Origin: Gigaspora margarita
Lineage: Eukaryota; Glomeromycota; Glomeromycetes; Diversisporales; Gigasporaceae
Reading direction: 5' to 3'
NCBI GenBank assembly: GCA_009809945.1
Contig: WTPW01001093.1
Location: 129,517-193,516, forward strand
Length of the DNA stretch: 64,000 nucleotides
Below, one piece after another: positions 11,763 through 23,529 of this stretch (its first letter is position 1; every line of letters begins with the position of its first letter). Below the pieces are notes generated by a model. That model ran no database searches. It was given only the letters and a program-made list of their open reading frames with translations, and was not told where the DNA came from. The translations under genes were made by a program, and so were the position numbers.

Positions 11763-12199
11763 AACAAAAATATATGTATTTTTTAAAATAAAATATTTGA
11801 TATATGTTCCAGATTCACGATAAAATCCCTTTTCAATGTAGTCCCAATAAAATAATCCATCCGAATAATACATTATATATTTGATTTTATCAGCATCAAT
11901 GGTATTCTCATAATGGTCGAAAGAAGTAACATTTTGAAACTTCACAAATCTACTTTTCGAATAACTAATAATCTTTGCATACTTCGCCTTGATAGAAAAT
12001 TTGTTATCAAACAAATTCAAGTCATAGTAAAATTGATAGAAGTGTCATCGATAAGTTGAAAATATACATTTAAAGTTTTATCGTTAGGAATTGTTAAATA
12101 TAAAGGAGCAATTATTTCATATTTTTGAAAAATAGAAATCTTTTCAAGGATTTCAAACTCATTGCTATTCATTTTTTTTAATGCTTCTTTACGAATCAA
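11718..12199 (-). CDS. Unknown protein, left copy (possible frameshift)
   Basis: Two adjoining frames on the minus strand: one from 12199 (MIRKEALKKMNSNEFEILEK) to 12017, and one that continues FDNKFSIKAKYAKIISYSKS to a stop at 11718. They overlap by a base or so and probably belong to one gene with a one-base shift near 12020, or with a short intron. The second part has Tyr-rich, beta-like stretches (YYSDGLFYWDYIEKGFYRES). The counterpart at 35680-35990 is truncated and has lost 31 bases at the junction. I recognise no domain. Confidence 0.45.
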
Positions 12200-13007
12200 A
12201 TTCTTTTTATTGCAATAACTTAATCACGTGTCAAATTAAAATCTGTTATCATATCGTATTTTTAATGAAAGCCACAACATATAATTTTTAAATAAGCAAA
12301 CCAAACAATAATAAAAATTCAAATCACTTTCACTTCAAAATAAAACCTGTATAAATTTTAAATAATATTCACATCTTTTAGCAATTACTTGGGATCTTGA
12401 GTAGTCTTAACTAGTTAATATTTTAGCAAACTCGTACTATATATATTTGAAAACTCATTATTTATTATTATAATATAGTATATATAATTTTATCCAGTTT
12501 ATTAATATGTAACATTTAAATTTATTTATATTACCAATATAAAACCGGAATTAAACTTAAAGTTAGAGTAATTTTTATATTAGCGTTAAAAATAGTACTA
12601 AATTTGGATGGAAAATCATAAATCATGCTGCTGTTTCTATTCAAGAATTGAACTTTAAATTAAAGTAGTTTTTTATATTAGTGGAATACATAGATTTGCG
12701 GTACTCTTAGTAAATTTATGAACAGCTAGAATTTTCAGTCTTTTTTTAGAGCAATTTACAAACAAAACACCATATTAGACAGATCAGTATCAGGTGTGAT
12801 TGATGATTTGACGCGATATACTTACTGAAACATGCAATTTTAAAGCTTGAAAAAATTTTAAAGTTTATTTTACATGAGATTTGCCTTTACAAAGTAAAAT
12901 ATCATGCTATATAAATGAATTAAGAAGTTTATTAATAGTTTTATCATTTTTTCTAGAATATTCTAAACTTTTTTTTGCGTACTATATGCAGCACATTACT
13001 AGCTTAG
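12200..13007. other. Spacer, nothing recognised
   Basis: Matches 36000-36760 of the right duplicate with several small deletions there. Contains remnants resembling 5500-5690. No gene is supported. Confidence 0.4.
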
Positions 13008-13110
13008 GTTATCTGGCCTGCATCAATATATAATCTTGCTCGCATTAAATGTGTCATATGTAATAAAGGCAAACACGATTTGGAATTAAGCTGTTGAAAA
13101 TAAAGCAAGT
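13008..13110. repeat. Dispersed repeat, second copy
   Basis: Carries GGCCTGCATCAATATATAAT and GCTCGCATTAAATGTGTCAT, as at 8785 and 36763. Confidence 0.6.
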
Positions 13111-13267
13111 TGGTTAATATAAAAACAAAGGGAGTCAAGATTAGATTTTATTCCTGATTCAATTGATAAACCAAATCATTAGTTGTCCATATTTACGAGA
13201 AGATCAAAGAACACGGAAACAACTTATACTTTAAATTTTTATTAATTTTGTAAAAGACTATAAGTAA

Positions 13268-13830
13268 TCAAATACAAAAGTAGATATAAAATAATAATGC
13301 CAGGTTGTTAAATTTAAACAACATCAATAATATATTAGCCATGAAAAACCTATTGTCATTCGAAAAGAATAACACAAGGATGCTGAATAGCACAAGGATG
13401 TTAACTGTAAGAAATACCAGTAACATTACTGCACTGGCTGAAATGTTATAATTATTATTTACTATATTAACTAGAGTATTTGTTCCTAAGAACTTCTTAT
13501 TTTGTCGACTATTCAAGAATTAAAATAAATTTAAAAATATATCGCAAATTTTATTATTCAACGCGCTGTAAAAAAATTAACCTATTATTCTTACTGGTAG
13601 TTCTTTTTATTTCTGCTTCGTCGACTATTTAAGAATTGAGTTAAATTTATTAAATATCTTGCAAAATTTATTAAACGCATCCTTTTATTCTTACCGGTAG
13701 TTCTTTTTTTTTGAATTCTTTACGCATTTTAGTTTTATTTACCTTAAAGAATTAAGATAAATTTATAAATATGATGCAAATTTTAATAAACGCGTAATAG
13801 AAATAATTATTCCCACCTTATTCTAATATT
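13268..13830 (-). CDS. Two-TM protein related to the family N tail, left copy
   Basis: The last exon (13516 to 13268) encodes NTLVNIVNNNYNISASAVML, then two hydrophobic stretches separated by a short charged turn (FFSNDNRF). The sequence aligns with the C-terminal exon of the family N gene at 34771 (INNYNI...VMLLILLTVNIIVLFF), so the two families share a membrane module. Upstream on the minus strand a coding-like unit of about 24 codons is repeated three times (about 13500-13560, 13620-13680, 13735-13800), as in the right copy. In this copy one unit has TAA where the right copy has CAA (Gln), so the full frame may be broken. Function unknown. Confidence 0.5.
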
Positions 13831-13934
13831 ATTGAAGCTCTTAAATTTAAATTTGTGCCCGTTTTTTTTCTGAGAAGATGTTGGGAAATTTTGATCTGGG
13901 ATATTAAACTTTTTGACAAAAAACTGGTTCCACA

Positions 13935-13978
13935 ACTTAAAAACAAGTTTAAAAATATATAGGATCTGCAACAGTTAC
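13935..13978 (-). promoter_or_regulatory. Shared intergenic box between divergent genes
   Basis: On the minus strand: GCAGATCCTATATATTTTTA, then about 17 bases later TTGTGGAACCAGTTTTTT. The same pair, or its first part, lies at 17626 (+), 21875 (+), 37672 (-) and 41425 (+), each time between a family M gene on one strand and another gene on the other. A two-way promoter is the simplest reading; this is inference. Confidence 0.45.
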
Positions 13979-14095
13979 TTATCAGATACAATATAGATAT
14001 AGATATTATATATTATTTACTAATGCATATATTAAAACTATATTAAGGTGTATTTTTTCGGTTTATATAGTTCTTGAATTCTAACTTGTAAAAAT

Positions 14096-15249
14096 ATGAG
14101 TACGCAATTTTCTGAACAAGCTATACAAAGCCATTTACTCAAAGTTTACATAAATTTTTGCTTTGTTATTGCTTCTGGAGTTTTTATTTTTAAAGTATGT
14201 TTAATTTTTAATTTATAATATTGCAATATTGCTTTTTAATAATATTCTTTTTTTTTTGCTAAATTCATATTTTTTGTATTTTAGGTATTAGAATTTATCT
14301 TTGGATTATCATTTAAACCTTCAATCGAAGGTTTGTTATAGTAAATTCTATTTTTTCATTATTTTTGCTTGCTTCATATATTTTGTTATAGTAAGTTCAT
14401 TTTTCATTATTTTTGCTTGCTTCATATATAATTAATGTTTTTGTTTTACATTTTACAGCTATAAAGACGTGAGAAATATCTACAAAATAAATCTTGTAAT
14501 ATTTGGTCCTGTCACAATGCTACCTTTATTAACTAACCAAAAGATAATCAAAGATGTACTATTCATTTTAAGAATTGTGATTTCAATGTGGAATTGGTAT
14601 TCATTCATTAACTATAGCAGATTTTTCACTAGCAAATTCATTAACATTGATTGGTACTCTGATTCAAATTTTTTTGGATGGTTATGTTTATTGGGTATAT
14701 ATAAAAGCTCTCATTGGGTTTGTTGACTCGAGTACAGTAGTAATGTTCTGGACTCTATCCATCGACATGTGGCGGTACTAATCATTTTTATATTTTACAG
14801 TCTTATTTGGAATTGAACTTAACAATATCCGTCGTATTGTACAATCAGGATGTTTTCGTAAAATTTTGGGACATACAGTGTTTATCTGCATTTTTTTTAT
14901 CTGTTATTCAATTTTGAATTTTATTGGCTTCGCTATCCTTGTTCGATATTCTGAATTGAACTACATTGGATGCTTTTGTTTAATAGATATATACCAATTT
15001 TTATCATTGCATTTAAAATTTTTGAATCAAATACCGTATTAATTATTTTTATTCTTAATAGTCTTATTTGGTGTTGAATATGATATTTATCATTTTGCTC
15101 AGTCAGGATCTCATGATAATTTTGACATTATTGAGCATACTCTTTATTTGCTCTTTCATTTTATCTGTTGCAATTTCTTATTAATATCAATATTAGAAAA
15201 ATTGTTAGAAAAATTGATAATGGTTGAAACTATAAATTCAATCATTTAA
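14096..15249 (+). CDS. Family M multi-pass membrane protein, copy 1
   Basis: ATG at 14096 (MSTQFSEQAIQSHLLKVYINF, first TM). Then exons with phase-1 borders: about 14285-14335, about 14459-14693 (IFGPVTMLPLLTN..., MWNWYSFINYS..., FFGWLCLLG), 14801-14986, and about 15061-15249. The 186-nt exon 14801-14986 holds one module: LFGIELNNIRRIVQSG, two hydrophobic stretches, then SELNYIGCFCLI. The following exon begins with the same LFGVE signature. The donor after 14986 reads ATATAT where the right copy has GTATAT, so splicing of this copy is probably damaged. An extra base near 15230 shortens the C-terminus. No known family recognised; four to six TM helices are expected. Confidence 0.6.
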
Positions 15250-16540
15250 ATTTGCCTTTGGAAAATAAAGAATAATTATCATTTTATTCTTCGATTGATA
15301 ATTATATTGAATTAATTTGATTGGTTAGCAAATTTGTTTTCAGTTAAAAATTGACCAATCATCAATAATATGTGATCAACACATCATTAAAGATCACAGA
15401 TACTAAAAATAGCAATGAACTAAAATCAAATATATTCGCTTGAAACTAAGTTTAATTTTGTCTCGAAGGAATTATACTTAATTTTGCCCTACTTCTTTAA
15501 AAATGAATATGTACCAATTAAATTAGTTGTAGCTTATCAGTACCACAGTACACATCTCTACCTTGTCATTTGGCTTTAAGAAGTTTATTGATGCCTTGGA
15601 ATTGTGAACCTTGTAGAATTATTGAGTTGAAACATAAGCTAGCTTTTCTGTTTGGTCAAGAATGTAGGTAACAAAGTGACATGTGACTTGTGAAATGCGG
15701 CATTTGTTTTTTCTCTTAATGACCATCGGTCTAACTTAGATTAATGCGGGTATGATCAAGTTACTGCACTTTAAGAATGGATCCTGTGACTAGTGTTTCA
15801 CAAAAGATCTAGGTCTGAATCCGGACCTTTATTAAAATCTGCCCGGTAGTGATGTGATCCGTATAATATGGATTATACAAAGAATAAAATATCTGGTTAT
15901 AGCAGAAACGTAATTAATAGATCAAATTAAAGATTTTATTAACAAATGTTTCTAGTATGATACAAGACATAAATCAAAAAAATTTTTGATTAAACGAGAA
16001 GGTCAATTTGACAAAAAAAATTGTCTAGAAAATAGAAATATTTCAATCCACAGATTTTGTTGGCCCAGTTATATTATTTAAACTCAGTTTATTTTTAGAC
16101 GGACTCTAGCTGCCGTCAGAGAATGAACTGATTAAAGGGAGTTAAAATCTGTATTAATTTCAGACTTTAAATCACATATTTTGGTTAGACCATCCTTGAT
16201 AGTTAAATTAATACAGCATTCTGTTGGTTAAATAAGAACTAAAATTTTTTGACGTTCTGCTTCTGCACTATGATTTGAGGTTTTACAAGCCACATGAATT
16301 TTAAAAAATTTTTGCTGTCCCTATTTCAAAAATGTGGCACATGATAAATTTCGTAGCCGCAATATGTAAAGTATTTGGAAAATATAAAAATTAATGAATT
16401 CTATATTGTAGTTTATTACTAAATCAAAAATGCAATCACTCAAAATATCTTTCCCAAAAAAAAATAGTAGTTGTGAGCAAAAGAGTGCTCTTCGTGAAAA
16501 CACTAATGCAGTACAAGGAAAGGAGCAAATTTAAAATAAG
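15250..16540. other. Spacer with a dispersed repeat
   Basis: No gene is seen. At 15718-15790 lies GACCATCGGTCTAACTTAGA, followed by 'tgcgggt' and 'caagttactgcactttaagaatggat'. Related copies are at 19600, 20341 and 39389. Short open frames such as 16321-16503 (minus) lack support. Confidence 0.5.
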
Positions 16541-16554
16541 TCAAAATTTTGGTT

Positions 16555-17367
16555 CAACTACCTACATCAATTTTTCGAATAATATAATTCAGGCACTAAT
16601 ATTTGACAACAGATAAAAAAGATGAGCAAATAAAGTGCATGTGCATGCTTAAAAATCCAGATTTCACAAAGTGATCAATCTTATATTCACAAAACAATAA
16701 GACTGTAAAATATAAAAAATAATTAATACTGTATTTTACCTAATAAACAACTCCATCTAATGTAATTCAAATCAGAAATCCAACCAAAAATAAAATTACA
16801 AAGAATGATAAAAATGAACCAATGTCTTAAATCACAAGGTTTTGATCGAACAAAGTGATGAACATTAAGTTCAACTCCAATTAAGTTGAAAAATACAAGA
16901 ATTAATATTGTGTTCGAGTCAAACATTTTAACTAACATGACAAAAAATGAATTAGTCTACCCATAAACAGAACAATCCAAATAAGAAACCAACCAACGTT
17001 GATGAATGAATACCAATTCTATACCGAAATTGCAATTCTTAAACCAAATACAAGTCACCGAAAATTTCATTTTTAAGCAATAATTGTACTATTGTTAAAG
17101 GGCAAAAAATCATGAAGTTCATATTGGTAAAAAAAGACATTTTCAATGCAAGGTCCAACTGAAAGTCCTAGGATAAATACTAATATCTAAAAATGCAAAA
17201 ATACGAATTCAACTATAGCAATAGTGACAAATTTAAACAGCATTAATAACTGATAAAATAACATACCATAACAATATACAAACTAGTATAAACACCAAAA
17301 GCAAGAATTCCAAACTTTGGATAAAATACCATACTTCTTGTTTAAAATCTTCTTGACTTGTATTCAT
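16555..17367 (-). CDS. Family M multi-pass membrane protein, copy 2
   Basis: Minus-strand ATG at 17367 (MNTSQEDFKQEVWYFIQSLE, then a TM segment) followed by a gtatg-type donor. A second exon around 17180-17010 corresponds to the IFGP/WNW exon of copy 1. A module exon around 16895-16740 reads GVELNVHHFVRSKPCDLRHW, a hydrophobic stretch, then DLNYIRWSCLLG and a gtaaaa donor. The acceptor expected before this module (ttacag in other copies) reads 'ttcaac' here, so the gene may be damaged. The N-terminal motif QF/IQS is shared with the other family M copies. Confidence 0.5.
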
Positions 17368-17625
17368 TTTTACGAGTTAGTTAAAATTTAAAAATAAAAT
17401 TACAAGGCTTCAAATTATATATACATTATTTTTTAATATACTATATATTAATAGTATATTATATATACTGTATATTATTTATTAGCAAGAAACCCATATT
17501 TTTAAAGCAAAGTTTTTATTTCCAGTTATTTATTCTGTATATGCATATACAGTAAACTATATAATAATATATAAGTTATATATATGAATAGTGTATATAT
17601 TCATTGTATTATTATGCAGCATATT

Positions 17626-17655
17626 GCAGATCTTATATATTATATATTTTTACAT
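17626..17655 (+). promoter_or_regulatory. Intergenic box, degenerate copy
   Basis: GCAGATCTTATATATTATAT between the minus-strand family M gene starting at 17367 and the plus-strand gene starting at 17808. It is the first half of the box seen at 13935, 21875, 37672 and 41425; the TTGTGGAAC half is not seen. Confidence 0.3.
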
Positions 17656-17807
17656 TTTCTAGTTACACAAAAATTCATCAAATATCAACTAACAGTTAGT
17701 AAAACTAGTTTATACAATATATATATAATTTTTTAGACTGAAATTTTTATAAATTGTTGTTGCTTATTACTTTTTTCCTATATATTGCTCAAAGGAAGAT
17801 TGATATA

Positions 17808-18720
17808 ATGAATTTGAATGATGATCTCATTAAAATTTTGGTTTCATGCCCAGGTAAGAACATAAAATATGATATTTTTATATCTATCGACATGACTTAT
17901 GCGATCGACTTGAACGCATTTAAAGCTTACTTTAATATAAGTTACCGTATTCTTACCTGCCACTCTAGATGTATCAGTTAATGATGCATTGAATTATTTG
18001 AAAAGGTATAAATCCTTCATCGATTGTTAGCTATGCTCAAACTGCAAAATGTTTGTTATTGCTAATCTTGGAAACGCCAAATTTGAACTTTTGTTATGTA
18101 GTACTAAAGAAACAAACAAAGTTTATAATAATAATTCTGACAGGCATAAATGCGTAGTTCAAATGAATATTCCCGACTTTAATGATGAGGATGATAAAAT
18201 CGGGTATTATTCGGGGCTTGTCTTGATAATGAATTTATGAGACATAATAATCACTGCGTAAAGTCATTTTTAAAACAAAACTCCAATTTGCTTCATTTAA
18301 TGAATTAATAAAGAACTATATTTAACTTAGTATAATTTTACCACTATCAATCATTTCCTAGAAAAAAAAGCACGCTTAAAAACATTAGTAAGGAAGAATC
18401 TAGAAAAAAAAATAGTAGAAGAGCAAAAAAGATAAAAACAAATTCTTGAGGGTTATATTAATCTTAAAGAACAACTTCCTCCTACTTACGTAAAGCGAGT
18501 AATGCCAAATTATTGAAAAAAGGTTGTTTGCTTTTTATTATTGTAACCATGCAATATTAGATTACTAAATCTAAACAATCCTTCTTATAGCTGCCTCATA
18601 TATGGAACAAAGAGAAAAAAAGTAAATAATCTTGAAGCTAGATTAAATTGACTAAATACAATTTGCATCAGTTTGAAATTAGAATTGGAACGCATTAGAG
18701 AGTAAATATTTTAAATTATA
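17808..18720 (+). pseudogene. Hypothetical gene, fragmentary
   Basis: ATG at 17808 gives MNLNDDLIKILVSCPG and then a gtaaga donor. A second piece near 17950-18010 reads LPATLDVSVNDALNYLKRY. A third (18049-18240) reads IANLGNAKFELLLC ... KIGYYSGLVL. Further on (18370-18520 and 18600-18705) are short basic coiled-coil pieces (LEKKIVEEQK; NNLEARLN) interrupted by stops. The pieces look like exons of one gene that has lost its frame. No domain is recognised. Confidence 0.35.
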
Positions 18721-19590
18721 AGTTTGCCTTAGACGATTATTGATAACCTTTAATTCTTAAAATTATTAATAGGATGAACAAAATCTATAGCCAAACATTT
18801 AATTAATGAATAACAAGCATACGATAACACCAGTAAGTTGTTAATCTCTTGGATCTGTGCTTTAAATGCTTTACCTCGCAGAGAAAATATCTTTATATAG
18901 TTTGAGTAAACCTTTAATTTAACCTAACATAGACCCTAACTTTAATTTGGTCCGTGTAGTTTAGGGACGCATTATTCTGGAGAAAATTTTGGAATTTTGA
19001 AATTTTGGACGATAATTCAAAGTACAATGTGGCCCTAATTATGGATTTGTTATTAATCTCTGCTGATCACGTGTTGATAATCATGCAATTTGTGAAAATA
19101 AAGTTCCTGTGACTTAAAATCACGCAAAAAATAATACTGTTTTATCATTAAAACAATCTTTCGCTGGTTGAAGTCCGATTTTAAAAGTTCCAAATTTTAA
19201 TCCTAACTCAAATTTTCCAAATTTTGGCCTAAGAAGATCCAAATAATATGTCAATTTTAAAATTTATGTGATCAGGGAACCAATCAGAGAGTGTGTAGGT
19301 TTTTCTTTTTCATGTTTTATTTTATGACATGAAAAAGGTAATCACATTTCTTTTTATAAAAAGTAAAATAAAGTTAGTCCTATGAAATTAAAAAAATTAA
19401 TGCAATAAAAATAATACTATACCGAATTTATCAATCTGATTTGATTTTCAATATCGTTTAATCTTTTTTCATATTTTTCATATCGTTTAATCAATTCTTT
19501 ACATTTAATTAATTTCTTATCGCTGATATTAATCTTTTAACATAAAATAAAGTCAGTCCTGTATTGTAAACTTAATTTCTGGCCAAATTA
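18721..19590. other. Spacer, nothing recognised
   Basis: AT-rich, no coding exon, no clear inverted or tandem repeat. Confidence 0.35.
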
Positions 19591-19598
19591 GAATTTTG

Positions 19599-19660
19599 AT
19601 GACCATCGGTCTAAAATATATTAATGTGGACCAAATCTATAATCATGTTACTGCACTTTT
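19599..19660. repeat. Dispersed repeat beginning GACCATCGGTCTAA
   Basis: GACCATCGGTCTAAAATATA, then 'atgtggaccaaatctataatcatgttactgcactttta'. Same family as 15718, 20341 and 39389. It ends where the family M fragment begins. Confidence 0.55.
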
Positions 19661-19918
19661 ACAGATTAGAATAAAATAATGCAATGTAACAGGGCTGATA
19701 AATGAATTCCAATTCCACATCAAAATCGCAAATCTTAAAACGAATACAGGAGCCTCAAATCTTTCATCGAATAATAGTTGCAATACAGCAAAAGGATGAA
19801 ATTCGTATTGCAGATATTTGCCACATATGAAAAGACATTTTCGATCCAAGATCCAAATTCTAGGACAAAAGCTAATACTTGATAGAAAAAAAAAAAATAA
19901 AAAATTTAGCATCAACAA
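19643..19918 (-). pseudogene. Family M fragment, copy 3
   Basis: A single exon-like stretch matches the second exon type of family M: a luminal-type segment, then LRFAILMWNWNSFIS, which corresponds to LRIVISMWNWYSFIN of copy 1. No start exon and no module exons of its own are seen before the dispersed repeat, so it looks like a truncated copy. Confidence 0.45.
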
Positions 19919-20227
19919 TAATTACAATTTTAAAATCAAACCATCAATATACTATACAGTAAGACCTCCCTAAGTGCACCTCTTGTAATTATTTAGTTCT
20001 CTTCGATTAGTTTGATTGGTTTTATTTTATAATAAATCTTTTGATTAGTTCAAAAACTTTATACCTTTCACATTTCCTTTCCTCTAAATCCTGATCTTGC
20101 AAAAGTTATGAAGACTAAAAATTAACATTGTACGTAAATAGTTGTATTTACATCTAACAGGAAAGCAAAATAATAATAAATTTAAAATAAATGAATGAGG
20201 CGCATGGTTTGCGCAAACGATGCAATG

Positions 20228-20425
20228 CCATTTCACGTTGTCAGCATTTGGCTTGACCAATAAAAGTGTAGCAACGTGACTTGTGAAACTTGGCATTTGG
20301 TCGCTTAGGAACCCAATTCCTTTTTCTGTTATGATATTTATTGACCATCGGTCTAAATTAGATTAATGCGGGTCAAATCTATAATCAAGTTACTGCTCTT
20401 TACAGAATGGATACCATGAGCAAAA
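20228..20425. repeat. Composite dispersed repeat
   Basis: CACGTTGTCAGCATTTGGCT, 'accaataaaagtgtagcaacgtgacttgtgaaacttggcatttg', then at 20341 GACCATCGGTCTAAATTAGA and following. The same two parts in the same order are at 39300-39430 and, degraded, at 15690-15785. Open frames on the minus strand across this repeat are not considered genes. Confidence 0.6.
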
Positions 20426-20672
20426 GATCTGGGTCTGAATCTGGATTTATAGACCCATTTGAATTAACTAATAACTGATAAAGAAACTATCTGATTGTTC
20501 ATTAGCCAATCAAATTTAATTTTTGGTCATTTTGATTGGCTAACCCCATGATCGATGAATTTTGGACCACATTACTAAAATATTTTAATGTCGAAAATTT
20601 AAATAGGATGCACTAGTGTAAAATTTGAGTAATTTCGACTAAATTAAACTAAATTTATTAGTTCATTGTAGG

Positions 20673-21410
20673 TCTTTTGTACCTAAAAAACAAAAACATC
20701 CAACGTAATTCAAGTCAGAAAACCAACTAAAATTTGCAGTACAAAGGACAAAAAACAAGCAAATATTTAGGTGTGTATCTTATAAAAACTTGAGGTTCCG
20801 ATCTTGCAAAGTGGTAAATGGTAATTTCAACTTCGTAAAAGACTGCAAAATAAATTATTTGAAACACACTTGAGTCGAACATTGTTGTAAGAAGTTAATT
20901 ATATATATATATATACCTGAAAAAAATATCCATCCTATAAAATTCAAATAAGAAAAAAACCCAGTGTTAACAAATGAATACCAATTCCATATTGAAATTG
21001 CTAATCTCAAAATAATTCCAAGATTTACAATTGTTGTATTATTGATATATAAAGGTAGTGCCGCGTAAAAACAAAAAAGTAAAAGTAAGTTTGTTTTGAC
21101 GATGTTATGGCTATAAATGTTAAAAAAAAAAACAAAAAAATTAGCATTGCTTTTGAGCGAGGCAAAACTAATGCAGCAAAATTAATTAACATACTGTAAA
21201 ATTGAGACAATTTCAACCAAATTCCAATTAAATGTTGTCCTGGGACAAACACTAATGCCTAATAATGCAAAAAAGAAATACTAATTCAGCTATAACATGA
21301 TGGCCAACACAAATATGATTAAAAAATAAAAATAAACGAACATTAACAAAATACAAAGTTCTAGAACAAGACAGCTGAAAGTTAGGTAAACTTTGAGTAA
21401 ATGAAGCCAT
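20673..21410 (-). pseudogene. Family M multi-pass membrane protein, copy 4
   Basis: Minus ATG at 21410 (MASFTQSLPNFQLSC). A middle exon lies around 21260-21140 (ISVCPRTTFNWNLVEIVSIL-like, broken by poly-A and poly-T runs). The module exon runs from an acceptor TTGCAG to a gtacaa donor, 20842 to 20673, and reads YEVEITIYHFARSEPQVF. This exon is 170 nt long, not a multiple of three as in the intact modules (186 and 168 nt), so the frame is lost. Confidence 0.5.
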
Positions 21411-21874
21411 GTACTGTATTCGATAAATTCTCGTGTAAACTAAATAAAGTTATAAAATATATATATATAAGTTCGTTTAAATTATATAGTTATAGTTTAT
21501 CAGTATTAAATAAAAATATATATATAATTCTGAGTATATTTCAATATTTATATATGATCTACAATCTATAATTCTCACATATATATTGTATATATAGTTA
21601 TATATACTTATAGTTTACTATTAAAACTTGCTTATAGTATGATTTCTCAGTTTTAAATAAATACATATATAAATTTACTATTTAATAGAAAATTATCAGG
21701 ACATGTTTCATTTTATCTCTAACATTAAAAATGATTAAAGAACGAAATGAAGTGTATATTTTATACAATCGAGAAGTCTTAAATTTATATATAATATTAT
21801 ATTTCTGAAAATATATCTTATTATATTATCACTTGCTTTATATACAGTACGCACGCCAGTTTGCCTAAATTTTG

Positions 21875-21935
21875 CAGATCCATAAATATATAATACGGTT
21901 ATTTTGTTGTGGAACTGGTTTTTTTTACTAATAAG
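21875..21935 (+). promoter_or_regulatory. Shared intergenic box between divergent genes
   Basis: TTGCAGATCCATAAATATAT, then TTATTTTGTTGTGGAACTGG and TTTTTTTTACTAA. Closely matches 41425-41535. It lies between the minus-strand family M gene (start 21410) and the plus-strand TPR gene. Confidence 0.5.
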
Positions 21936-22189
21936 GTTATTCATTTTTTCTCATTTGTATGAGAAATTATTTGAACAGAAATTTCTTAAATTGACATCGT
22001 TCATTACCTTCATTCTTTATCTTTCTATAGCAAGAAAGATCATTCTCTGAAAATCTAAATAATTTTTTTTTTGAGAAAAACGTGCGAAAAAAATGAATAG
22101 ATAATTATCTTCAAATATCTTGAATAATTATTTGAAATAGCTAATACAAAATCTTAAAAATCTATGTAGTACTATCACAAACGTTTATT

Positions 22190-22932
22190 CGAATAATGAG
22201 TGCTTGTCGAAAATTCGCGCTAAAGAAAACCGTAAACTTGGCAGGCATAATGAAGCAATGTTAGACATTGTTACTCGTTGAAAATTCACGTTAAAGAATA
22301 TTGTAATCTTGGCATGCATAATGAAACTCTGAACGAATTGTTAGACATTTATCTGAATAATTCGTACTTGTTGAAAATTCGCGCTGAAGAATACAGTAAA
22401 CTTGGCAAGCATTATGAAGCTTTGAATGATCTAAATCGACTGTTAGAGATAAACAAATAATCTGTACTTGTTGAAAATTTGCACTAAAGAATACCATAAA
22501 CTTGGCAGGCGTAATGAAGAACTAAATGATCTAAATCGATTGTTAGACATTTATCCAAATGATAAGAATTTGTTACGAGTTCAAGAAGAAGTAATGATCG
22601 ATATTATGACTGAATTGTTGAAAATGTTTCCAAATAACAAACAGATATTGCATATTCGAGCTCAAGCATACTTTGCAATTAGTAAATATGATGATGCTTT
22701 GTTCGATCTGAATAGATTATTAAAAACTAATCGCAATAACGAAGAGATATTGAGTATTAGAGCTCAAATATATACTGCGATTGAGAAATATGAAAAAGCT
22801 TCAGACGATTTGAATAGATTATTAAAAATTAATTCCAATAATAGGAAGGCATTTGAATGTTCCCTTCTCATGGATGAAATGGATGAAGAACGTTCATATA
22901 ATAATTTGAAGAATCATTTTGATAGGAAGTAA
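22190..22932 (+). pseudogene. TPR-repeat protein, left copy, frameshifted
   Basis: Six to seven 34-residue repeats of tetratricopeptide type, each with the pattern LLKIRAEEYxKLGKHxEALNDLNRLLxIYPNN. TPRs form helical pairs that bind other proteins. The frame changes near 22270 and near 22450, where four bases are missing relative to the right copy. A second part (22468-22932) is open and ends MDEMDEERSYNNLKNHFDRK. A conserved 5' region (about 21955-22070) with 'gaaagatcattctctgaaaa' is shared with the right copy and may hold the first exon. Each copy is broken at a different place. Confidence 0.7.
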
Positions 22933-23529
22933 TCATTGGTTTAATATCCCTGCATTCTATCTCGTCACAAATTGTATTCGATTATATTATAACCAAGTGC
23001 AATTTTTCTTTGTATTAATCATGATTTTTTCTCTTATATCTTTATTTCAATTTAATAAAGAATGAATTGATATGACCACAAAATTTAAAAAACAATGTTC
23101 GATTTGTAATAATAAGTAATTCTTGATCTTAAGATCTTAATTCATCTTATACGAATATTCTTTTGTAAGATCACGCAAAACATTTTTAAAAAGAGAAAAT
23201 CGGGAATTCTCGATGAATAATAACTTTCGGATCATCAATTAATAAAATCACATAACTTAACGGACCCATATGGCATGGACACGGTATTCATTCAATGTCC
23301 AATATGCAAAGTTAACCCAGTCAGGGACACAGAAATATTGTTTCGATTTTAAACCAAAATTTCGGTCGATTTTTGTAAAAATTTTGATTTATTTCGATTT
23401 GAGCAGCATTAAGAAAAAAATAATGATAACTGGCTGAAATTAAAATGGCGAAAATTATAAGCAAATCATTTTATACTTACTGTATTATCGAAATTCGCAA
23501 ATTTGATTAACAAGAAAATGTATGTTTAA

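Larger units (their letters stand above)
9000..23475 (+). repeat. Left copy of a large segmental duplication
   Basis: Gene order and sequence match 33120-43186 in the same orientation. Equivalent points are 9156/33844, 10050/34771, 13268/37018, 14096/37838 and 22200/41890. The offset falls from about 24.7 kb to 19.7 kb because the left copy has about 0.9 kb more near 11 kb and about 4 kb more between 15.3 and 21.9 kb (extra family M genes and a hypothetical gene). Similarity ends at about 23475/43186, after a shared 'aagcaaatcattttata'. Confidence 0.8.

Noticed and set aside
20084-20296. 70-codon minus-strand open frame
   Set aside because: It lies within a dispersed repeat that recurs at 39300 without the frame being kept.
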